Positions 1 to 12,000 of a stretch of 64,000 bases of DNA are shown here, one piece after another (position 1 is the first letter of the stretch; every line of letters begins with the position of its first letter). Below the pieces are notes generated by a model. It searched no databases, had not been told where the DNA came from, and saw nothing but the letters and a program-made list of their open reading frames with translations. The stretch is from positions 39,029,366-39,093,365 of the forward strand of contig CAIIXF020000001.1 in assembly GCA_903813345.2 (NCBI GenBank), in the 5' to 3' direction. This DNA is from Owenia fusiformis. Lineage: Eukaryota > Annelida > Polychaeta > Sabellida > Oweniidae. The position numbers and the translations under genes were made by a program.

Positions 1-3000
1 AAGAAGGGATGTTGGTTAGATGATAAAGGCTGTTATAACAAGAACAGCGAATGTATAGCTAAAGACTTCAGAAAAAATAACTTTTTATATTGTTGCTGTA
101 ATGGAGAATTTTGTAACAAAAATTTCACATTTGTACTTGAAGATGTCAGTACCCCAGCCAGTACCCTTACTACAGGTTAGTATTTTACAAATCTTGCTAT
201 TCAGTCATGTCCTGATCCAGTCATCGGATGGATTCTATCTTGTACACGCCTAACCATCGACAACGTACAGTGACAAAATATACCGTTGTACACTTTAAAT
301 GTATGGTGTCACTATTCTAACTGATATGAAGCAAAAACGAATATGTGGGTGTGGTGTAGGTTTTAAAAAATAATCTGAGGAATGCTTTTAAAAGGGATTT
401 CATGTTCAATTTCTTGTGTATTCGATTTGGAAGACATTTACCTTTCTAATTCCGTGAAAAGATTTTCGGGCAGTATTCAAGTTGTTTCGTAGTAAATCTA
501 CCCACCAACAATAATCAGTTGGAAAATGTTGTATTTTTCTCTATTTTTGTTTACAGTAATTATGCAAACGCTACAAAAATGAACCAATATGCAAACCGCG
601 ATTATGGTGTAGCAGGGAGATATATTATATCTCATCTGGGGCATATCTTTATCTGCTTGCTGATGGAAATATAGATGTTTACAAACCTGTTTTATATACC
701 AGAAACTCGTCCCAAGTATATATATTTGGCAACAAGTTGCATGTTGAGCAGTTAGTTTATGTTAAAGTGTTAAAAATAAAAGAAAAGGAATAAAAAAAAA
801 TTAGTTTAGCATGGACTAGCATGTCTTCAAATCCTTTATTCCTGTGGATTATTATTACGAGAAGGATTATTGAAATGTTGTTACTATTAATATTGTGTGA
901 GTATAGGTATTGATGATAAAGCCTTTGTTTTATAATGTCAACATGCTCCTTTTAGGGTCAGAAAATAGAACATGTACAAGGCCAGGTGATCAATAAGTAA
1001 AATGACAGCTTCTGCTCTATTAACATTTCTGAACCGAACCTCGTGGAATTGTGAGAAAATACTGTACAATAGATATAAAAACCGGGTTTATTTTCTACTT
1101 TGATTAAATTGATATGCCAAATATATTATAATTTATAATTTACCTAATTATTTTAGCATTTAATTTTTTATTGAGACTTCAATCTTAATATCTGATAACA
1201 TAAAATTATAGGTCTTTTTGTGCTGATTTCAGTGGTATTTGTACCATAGCATAACTCCTACAAATTAATTTTCTTGAGCGCTGAGACCAAAAATTCCCAG
1301 AAGAATTTCATTTTTCCAAAAAGTGACCAGTCTTCAAGGAGTTAACAGCCCTACTCTCAAATAAAATGTTACTTAGCCTGAACTTATGCATGCACTTTGA
1401 CTAAATTTTTCATCTGTCAAAATGAAATTTCACCATGAATCGTGTCAAAATATAATTTTACCGGACCCTTGCACTCTTAATGTGGTTCAAACTACTCCTG
1501 TCTGCCAAACAGGAGCCACAGACTCCAACAAAATATTTGATTAATTAAATAACAATATGATGAGTTTTTGTTTCCATTTAATCCTTGTAATTTCAGGACA
1601 GGTTTGTAAATTAAAAATAGATTATTTGAAAATATGTATTGAAACATGCAATTCACCAACTATTATCTTTCTTGCAGAAGGAATTAATGGACCTGTAAAA
1701 TATATGGGAGCTGAGACATGGCGTACATTGGTCTATTCGTTGGTGCCAGTAGCTGGGATAGCAATCATTATAGCTTTTGCATTCTGGATGTGGCGGAGAC
1801 ATCGAGCCATGTACCATGAGGCTCTCCCTATGACAGAACCAGAGGACTATCTGCCAGCCGTTGGTCAATCCGAAGCTCTTGCTCCCTTACGTCTTCTTGA
1901 AGTGAAAGCTAGAGGGAGGTTTGGGGCTGTATGGAAGGCTCAGCTGAACAATATTCATGTGGCAGTGAAAATATTTCCAATTCAGGATAAACAATCGTGG
2001 TATACTGAGACGGATATATTCAACCTCCCTGGGTTCCAGCACCAAAATGTGCTTTCATTCATAGCAGCAGAGCGTCATGGAGATAATCTCAACTCTGAAT
2101 TGTGGTTAGTCGTAGAGTTCCATGATAAAGGCTCTGTTTATGACCACCTTAAAGCCAACACGATCACATGGACTGAATGTTCGCAGATGGCTGAAACAAT
2201 GGCAGCAGGTCTAGCCTTCTTACATGAGGATTTACCTGGAAAATCTGCCATAGCCCACAGGGACTTTAAGAGCAAAAATGTCTTGATAAAGAAAGATATG
2301 ACATGCTGTATAGCTGACTTTGGATTAGCCCTGAAGTTTGAACCTGGAAAAAATCCTGGAGATGTCCATGGTCAGGTAACTATCCAATATCTATATTTGT
2401 ATGATGAAACTCACTTTCCGATGAATAACATGGGAGAATTTAAATGATATTGGAAGTAAAAGTCCCTCCTTAAAAATTGTATTTACTCAAGGTCATCTCT
2501 ATATTAAAATCATATTCACCTGGTTCTCCCTATTTTTCTTTTTTTTCTCTGGAGGATTTTAGTTCATCAAAAGCTATCAAATGTTCATTTTTCATTTTTA
2601 ATGTATTATCAGTATCAATAAATAAATTCTTAACTTTTTACGTAGATGATTATTAGGTACTATGTATGATGGATATAATCAATAGTTACACAATTTTAAT
2701 CATTCAATATCATGGAGGATCAAACAAAATCTGATACTTTGATTATCATTCCAATAAGAAGTACTAGAAAAGTTATTTGTAGTTCTATATTTTATATGGG
2801 TTCAAGTGAGGAAATGAGAAAACGGATGGCTGCTTAAAGGGTGACGCATATCGTTTAGCAAATCGAACGCTCGTTTTTGGTGTTGCTCACCGTTTAGTAT
2901 AAAAGGCCCGATCCCGGAATAATACTCAAGGGTTCACAGGTTCGAGTTCGTTGTGTCAACACCTCTAACTGTTATATAGCATAAGTATATTATAGATCGT

Positions 3001-6000
3001 CACACATTTATAAAAGGGTGATTTTTATTTTGACAAATCAATTCCACATTTATGGGTGAAGTTTCAGGATCTTCTATTTGTGTATAATAAGGAAAAATTG
3101 GCATCTAAATTTCCCCATAACGTAATAGCACACAGCTTGGCATATGAAATATCCTACAAATGAAACAAAGCAAGACAAATCGGTTTCTAATACAAGGATT
3201 TATATTGGCTGTTGTACATGTATTCTTTGAACGCAATCACTCTTTGGATAACGTTTTCAAAATCATTATAAACGGATTACTTTATCTCAAAGACAATTTC
3301 AATAAACTGGATTTTACAGAACTCCCCTTATTTCTTAAAAATGGACTGATCCAGTTGATTCGCCTGGAGCCGCCATATTGTTTTTATACGGGATGCTAAT
3401 CGGAACCCTTTAAAAAGGTTTTATTATTTTCATAATTTTTAGGCCTTTGGTGATATTTTTTTTCCATATGATATGATATCCACTTTTTTAAACCTACATG
3501 TTTGACACAATATGTCACTACATCTGGTGATGACAAGCTAAATCTAAGTAGGTCACATTTAACATTTCAGTGGTATAATCTGATAAGTGTTGTAATTCCA
3601 CAATTGCTGATGAAAATCATACAGATTTCTATCTGACATTTCAGTCATTAAGAGAGATTAAGTCAATTTAGAATTATTTACTCGTATGAATTCAAAGGTA
3701 GGCACTTCAAACCTATCAAAATATAATTAATTAATACAGTAGTTAAATTTTTGGTTTCTGATCAAGCTAGTCTTACCTTTGTTTCCAGGGTAGTTTTGAA
3801 AATGCAGTTTTAGCAACTAAGAACTAATGAATCAAGATAATGAAGACCAAAACTTACATTTAAAGTCAATATGGACAAATTTGGAGGTGTTATACCTTGA
3901 TGAACTTGTTTTTATGAACAGGGGTTATGACATCATATTATACAAAGCAACAAGCATGTAACACTAACCTGTATTGCTATCTGAATTAGGATATCTTAGC
4001 CCTCCATTATGAACTCCCATAACGTTACCGTATCACTACAAATCATTACCACATTATTGGCAAAATAAAATTCCTTAAGCGGTGGAAGATATTGTTGGAT
4101 TGTAGCACACACATAAGATATAGGAAAAATGTATCATATTATGGAGTTACTATGTCATCAAAGCTGAATATCAACTACAAAATGGTTTAATTTAATGAAA
4201 ACTAAAAATATCTAAACAGACACTTTTCATCCTCCATCTTGAATACAAAGGTAACTGATGTTACCTCCTCCTGATACTGACCAATGAGTATAAAAATATA
4301 TGTTAAAAAATGCATATGTAAATTAACTATACGTTGCAGGTTGGCACAAGGCGCTACATGGCCCCCGAAGTGTTGGAGGGAGCGATCAATTTTAACCGAG
4401 ATGCATTTTTGCGCATCGACATGTACGCATGCGGGTTGGTGCTTTGGGAGATGTTGAGCAGATGTACTGCAGCAGACAGTAAGTTACATATATAATATTC
4501 ATTCTGTTATATGTACCATCTATTGCTTGAAATTAGCCTCAGGATATTAACCATCTATGTTACACTAAAGCTATATACTGGATGAGCGTGGTGTAAAAGT
4601 GGTTTTGAAAAGTATCAAATTTCTCTTCAGGTAGGTAATTTGTGGTTTATGATTCTACATTGATTCTGAAAATATTGGTGTCTAGTTTTTCAGCGTTTTG
4701 GAAAAATTCAGATTTATACCCCCTTGTTTGATTTTGAGGGGGTACTAGGAAAGCCATGTAAAATTCCTAGAATTGACAACCAATCATCTTGATATTTACA
4801 GCTAACCATCTACTTATCATGTCCTTCAAGAGTCATAAGTTTCATCAAAGTAAGTCAACTGGTTGCTATGGAAACGGAGATCATATGTCAAAAAGTACAC
4901 ATTTTCGTCAGAATGTAAGACACCCTATGAGACAAAACACATATTATTTTCATAAAATTGGGAAGAAACACCATGAAAACATTCTAGAAAACTTATTCAG
5001 AGTATGGTTGATAATATTAAATCAACTGCTGTTTTATCTTATCTACACAGTGAAATCTATTGCTCATGATGCAAATAAATTTAGAAAGGGGACGTGGCAC
5101 TTTTCCAAAGAATTCTTAATTTGTGTCCAAATTTTGGAAGAAAATAAATAACCAATTGTCCTGATATTCACAGAAATTATTCACATCATTATGTTTGACT
5201 ATCATGGAAAGTTTCATCAGTGTTGGTTTACTGGTTACTATAGTTTGCAGATTTATACCCCCTTTTTATGATTTTAAGGGGGATACAATGAAAGCGATCT
5301 ATAATTCCTAGAATATACAGCCAATCATCTTGATATTTACAAGTAACCATCTACATATCATGTCTTACAACCATGACAATTTTCATAAATGTGTAACAAT
5401 TGGTTGCTATGGTAACATAAATCATTTTTTACAAAAGTACACATTAAGGGAGGTACTATGAAAGCCATATATAATTCCTAGAATATCTAATCAATCATCT
5501 TGTTATTGACAGATAATTATCTACTCACCATGTTCTTACACTATGACAAATTTCATAAATGCGGGGCAAATGGTTGCTATGGTAACAGATATCATTTAAA
5601 AAGTACACATTAGGGCGTACTATGAAAGTCATATATAATTCCTTAAATATCAAAACAATCATTATGATATTTACAGAAAATCTACTACTTATCATGTCCT
5701 ACCATTATGACATTATGAGCTGATCTCACTTAGTCATCTTTTATATCATTTTCCTCAAAATCCTCATTAATAGATCTTTCAATGTCTCCTTCTGTCAAAG
5801 CAATAGTTGCAATATTTATGTGACTTTATGTCTATGAGATCATCAGGTGGAATGGGTTGATCTGGCCAATTTGGCTCTATTTTGCCATCAACAAGTTGCC
5901 ACGTCACTTGTAATAAACAAACTAAGAGATATATACAACTATTACACCTAATTAAAAATACTGGAAATTCTTCTTAATGAATTCTAAAAACAACGAAGAG

Positions 6001-9000
6001 TTGAAAAAACAGCAGACATAATAAAGTTGAGGATAAGAGCATGTATTACTCTGAGTGTAAAACATGTCCGTTGATGACCAGTGATGGCAATAAAATGTTC
6101 ACTGTTGTGATTGATGAGATGTGATAAGTTTTATGAAATGTTTTCATGCTTATTTCTCCCAAAATGATGAACATATTATGTGCTTAATGTCAAAGATTGC
6201 ATGAGTCTAAGATTTTTACGAAAATGTGTACTCTTTTAACAAATGATTTCTGTTACCATAGCAACCAAATTACCAACATTGATGGCACTTGTTATACTGG
6301 TAGGACAGGTAGACGGATGATTACCCGTAAATATCAAGATGATTGATTGAATATTCTAGGAATTATACATGGCTTTCATAGTACCCTCTTAATGTGCACT
6401 TTTTAACAAATTATTTCTGTTACCATAGCAACCAATTGACTAACATTGATGACACTTGTCATACTGGTAGGACATGATAAGCAGGTGTTACCTGTAAATA
6501 TCAAGATGATTGATTAAATATTCTGGGAATTATACATATTACCCCTTTAATGTGCACTTTTTAACAGATGATTTCTGTTACCATAGCAACCAATCGACCA
6601 ACATTGATGGCACTTGTCATACTGGTAGGACATGATAAGCAGATGATAACCCATAAATATAAAGATGATTTATTGAATATTCTAGGAATTATGCATAGTA
6701 CCTCCTTAATGTGTACTTTTTATTAATAAACTATTTTTGTTTCCATATATACCAATTGTTACACATTAATGAGACTTGTCATAGTGGTAGTGCATTAAAA
6801 GTAGATGATTACCTGTAAACATCAAGATGATTGGCTGTATATTCTAGGAATTATAGATGGCTTTCATTGTACCCCCCTTAAAATCATACCAATGGGGTAT
6901 ACATCTGAATACCATAGTAACCAGTAATCCAACACTGATCAAATTTTCCATGATAGTCAAATATAATGATATGAATAATATCTGTTAATTTCAGGACAAA
7001 TGGTTATTTACTTTTTTCAAAAAGTTGAACACAAATAAAGAATTCTTTGGAAAAGTGCCACGTCCCCTTTCTAAATTTACTTGCATTGCCATGTAATCAT
7101 CAGCAATAGATTCCACTGTGTGGATAAGATAAAACGGCAGTTGATTTAATATTACTCTGAATAAGTTTTCTAAAATGGTTTAATGGTGATTCCTCCCAAT
7201 TTCATGAAAATAATATGTGGTTTGTCTCATAGGGTATCTTACATTTTGACGAAAATGTGTACTTCTTTAACATATGATCTCCATTTCCATAGCAACCAGT
7301 TGATCAACTTTAATAAAACTTGTCATAATGGTAGGACATGATAAGTACATAATTACCTGCACAAAATCAAGATGATTGGCTCTATATTCTAGAAATTATA
7401 TATGGCTTTCCTAGTACCCCCCTTAAAATTATACCAGGTTGTATAAATCTGCATATTTCCAAAATGCTGAAAAACACCAATGTTTTCAGAATCAATGTAG
7501 AATAGTAAACCACAAATAACCTACCTGAAGAGAAATTTGCTACTTTTCAAAACCACTTTTACACCCCGCTCATCCAGTAATATCTATATTGCCTCATGTT
7601 GTTAATGAGTCAAGATGTGGCATATATGTATTTAGAGGTCAAGGTCATTTTAAAGGTCAATGTATAGGTTTTCGCAATTTGGAATTTTACATGTCAATTC
7701 CAAGTTGTGATTAAGGGGGGTAATATAGGTGTGATTTCCATAATTTTAGTTTATGTCCAGAAAATATATAAAGGTTAATAGTTGATCATTGCCATAATTA
7801 GACATCCAGGTCATTAAAAGGGTATTTCATATTTTGAGATTTAATGTTCTTAGACAGTTTAGGAATCATACTATGTCAAGACCACAAGTACAAGCTAGGT
7901 TAAAGTATTGCCTTTTGTAGATCACATGTGAAGACCCTTCAAAGTCCAACTTTGTTATCAAAAGTATTAAATTGTCACTTGTTGAGTCCTTGGTCAAATA
8001 AGAACAATATAAATGAATTCTTAAATGATTTTTGACTGATATTAATTGCTACATGTAGTTTAATTAAACCTAAATAAATTATGATATTTTTATCTCAATG
8101 TCTACATTTGTCCTCTTATCATTTGCAACATAGAATCCTGAACTAAGATAGATAATTCTCCATCTTGACTATAAGGTATGATTTTGGGATAATATCTTTA
8201 CACTTAGAGGGGCAATATCTTTATACCTTGACCCACCAAACCTTTTGTTATAACTGAGTAATTAATGATTGCTCGATAATATTGGCACATTTCGTGGCTT
8301 GATGAAATTCCTTGAAGTCATTTTAGATCATTTTGAGAAAAAAGCTAATGAAATTGTTCATTTCATCCTGATATCTCAACAATCAACCATAAAACTATAG
8401 TCTATAACTGAGGCCTAGTTATAATTCTGAGTGAAGTGAAGCACTTGTATGGACATCACTTGTTTACTGCATTTGTAAGACCTTGATATGATTATCTCAG
8501 ATATGAATAACATATATCTAGATCCTGGCCTTGGTGAAAGTTCCATTTACACGGGTGTTAAAACACGAATATACCATGAGCACATGCTTTGAGGATCCGC
8601 GTTGTTTGAACCTACCGCAGAGCACACTTATACATTAAGACCCGTTACACAGTCATGATACCGCCGAGCAAGCTCATTGCATCATCGGGTCTGCTTTACC
8701 TCCTTGATTTAGTACATTTAGTACATGTATTTGTACATCCTGGTTAATATCCAAGATGAATTTGACATTGTTGTTATTACTATGTACAGTTGTATTAATA
8801 AGTTCACCTTCTTACCCTTTAGAGGCAAAGCTATATTTATTATTAGCATGCCATCCTAGGTTCAAAGATGTCATTATTTGGCTCATCTATTTTATGTCCA
8901 TGTACAGATGTAGTTTTTTCTGCCATTACCTGGATATTAAACATAAACATAGTATGTATCAAAATAGAAATAGCCCTTTCTTCTTTTTTGTTCTTTTGTT

Positions 9001-12000
9001 ATTTGAAGCCTTATTTCATAAAATTGAAATTTGTATCTTCCACCAATCAGTGGTGATGATCAAGAAGTCATCATACGCCTCATTCATATTCACGAACTCC
9101 AGTATTCTACTGCTGTTTGAAGCAAATGTAAGCAAAATGTTGATGCTGGGATGGAAAAATATTTGACTCTCCCCTGGAATGTAGATTTAGCTATGCTATT
9201 TTATTTGAACTTATTTGAAATTTGCCTGAGCAGTAATAGGGTAATTTGCAGTTTACATGTTAAGTTCTTACATCTATTTTAACTTTTAGATAAAGAATAA
9301 TAATTAAGTTGCCAATGGTAAATTAAAAATGAGCAAACAATGTCAAATGTAAGGCCTGAATTCCTTAATTGCTTGGTCAACCTATGAACCGCCCCTTTGA
9401 AGAGAGATATGAAGACATGTTATAATCACTATAAAGTGGATTAAAATAGTACTTTTTAACCTTTTTGGGGGGACATAATTTATATGTGTTGAACCAACTC
9501 TTTAAGAATAATTGAGTCCCTGGAACTCACCTTTTACTAACTCAACTGAAAACACTTCTATTGTGGTATGTACATGTTCACTTCCATGTTGCTTGAAAGC
9601 AAATGAGCATCTCTCCAGCAATAGATATCTGAAAATTCCAGACTAGAGTTTCATATTGCATACAACTACTTGTGTGTTCCTGGCTTGCCAGGATCATTGA
9701 GTTTAAGGTTATGTCATCAAAATTAGTAAATGTTTACATATTTCCATCATCAGATTTTTGAAATTAGAAAATCTTTAATTAGTATAAAAGAACAGGTTAA
9801 TATAAATAAATCATTGCAATATAAGGAACATTCATGTACATGAACACTTTACTCAAAAATGGAAATATCAATTTGTAGTCTGTATCATGTGTAGAACTAA
9901 TTGTCTATCTATGATCCCTGCAATGATATTGGCTACTCAAGCTTATCAACATGCATATTTATCATATGAATAGAGCTAGTGATTTATTCCCTAAGTCCTT
10001 GTATTTATGTTAGTAATAACAAACAGCAGAATGTTGTATTTGTTTTATTATTGTTTTATTATATCTATTTTATTATTTCTGTTTATTTGTTAATTTCTAG
10101 GTCAAAATCCTATATATTATATATTAATGTCATATGGGTTAATCAAAATACTAAAAATATTTCTGTCGTTTAAAGTGTATATTTTAAAGAGTGAGTATTA
10201 TATATTTGTAGCACCAGTTGGAGAATATCAGTTGCCATTTGCAGATGAAATAGGGACCCACCCAACCTTAGAAGACATCCAGGAGTGTGTAGTACAGAAG
10301 AAGAGCAGACCCAAACTGAATGAACAATGGTATATGAAACCAGTAAGTATTTGTTATCATTATCCCAACGAATTAGGGGTATAGAGAGGGCTCTGTCCAC
10401 CGTCTGGGAAATAACTCAAATACTGTTAGACCAATATCTTTTATATTTTACATGTACATGTACAAGTTCTGCTCTAAAGGTCCATTTTCTAATTGGCTGC
10501 CATTTAAGTATCAATATACATATATATTGTTCAATAAGTTGTCAATATATAGGTTGATGAAGTTGAAAATCTAAATATTGAAATTACATGGAGCCATCTT
10601 GAAAAATGGCGGCCGTTGCATACTATTTTACATTTTTTGCTGTAACTGGAAAACTGGTGGAGCAATTTTGTTGTGATTCGATGTAAATACTCGTAAACAT
10701 GGCACACTGTCTTATGTCATTTTGAAAATTGCCACCAATTTTACATGTGTTTTTTATTATTACTCCAAAAGGAGTGGAGCAATTTTGTTGAAATTTTATA
10801 TCTCCCTCATTTGGCTGTAAGTGGCCATTTTGAGAAATGGCTCCCATTTTTATTCATGATATTTGCTTGGCTGGCTGTTCCATGGGATTTGCTATGCCTT
10901 GGAGTTGCTGTTATCTAGTGTTAATATTGTTCTTAAAAATGCCATTTCTGGTTATATTTAAGCCATCCTGATTTTCAAGAGTGTGATTTCACAAAGCTTT
11001 TATGTCTTGAATCTGAACACTCGGATTCATTGCTCCTATGCTATAGCATGAAGCTGCCTTTTGCCAGTGAATAACATATTAGAATCCTGAACTAAGAAAA
11101 ACAACAGATGATCTTCTTTACAAATGCTGCAGTAAATATCAATTCATTGCATTTCTTTTGTAAACAACATTTATGCAGAGGCAGCTGTAAAATGTACTTT
11201 AGCCTTCCATACCGACTCACTGAGACCAATCCATACAATGTGCACAAGTTAAAACAATGTTATTTTGGTAAACAAGTACATAAATTATGGTATCAAATAC
11301 CAGTTGACGGATTTGGTTCAAATTTTATAGGCTTGTGCCTAGTGTGTGTAGGACCTATGCCCGAGAAGGATTTGGTTCAAATTTCATGCTGATGCTTTAG
11401 GGACATAAAACTCTGCTCAAGTTAAGAAGGAATTTTCATGATTCTCAATTCAAAATTGCTGCCATTTTTAATGAAAAAATGTAATTTTTGATAGGTTAAA
11501 TACTAGTTATAGAATTTGGTGCAAATTATCTATGCTGTTGAAAAAGGAATTTTCAAAATAACTGCTGCATTCATAATGGCTGCCTTTATTTCTTTTATTT
11601 TGATAACTCAAATGCAATGTGTGCTGATGTCTGCCAATGCCTTATTGGCACAAGACTCGGGTGAAGAATAAATGCTGAATTCATAATGGCTGCCTTTATT
11701 ATCCCACCGAACGAAGTTCGAGGGGGATATAGAAAAGCCGTCCGTCCGTTTGTTCGTCCGTCCGTTCGTCCGTCCGTTCGTGTGTCCGGGCAATAACTCA
11801 AATACCGGTTGACGGATTTCATTCAAATTTTATAGGCTTATGCCTTATGGGTGTAGGACCTCTGCTCGAGAAGGAATTTTCAATATGGCCGCTTAATTCA
11901 AAATGGCGGCCATTTTTCGGAAAAAATATGATCTTTAATAACTCAAATACTAGTGGATGGATTTGGTTCAAATTTTATATGCTGTTGCCTGGGTACAAAG

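Noticed and set aside
1557-1677. ACVR2 start at the methionine at 1557
   Set aside because: The stretch 1557-1677 is intron read-through; the ectodomain exon at 1-175 splices in phase to 1678 after CTTGCAG.
4789-5151. 120-residue open frame in the foldback arm
   Set aside because: It is a translation of the inverted repeat; the partner arm does not keep the frame.
8756-9166. 136-residue open frame in ACVR2 intron 3 starting [10 protein letters not shown]
   Set aside because: Looks like a signal peptide at first, but the rest is AT-driven hydrophobic sequence without domain, splice or homology support.
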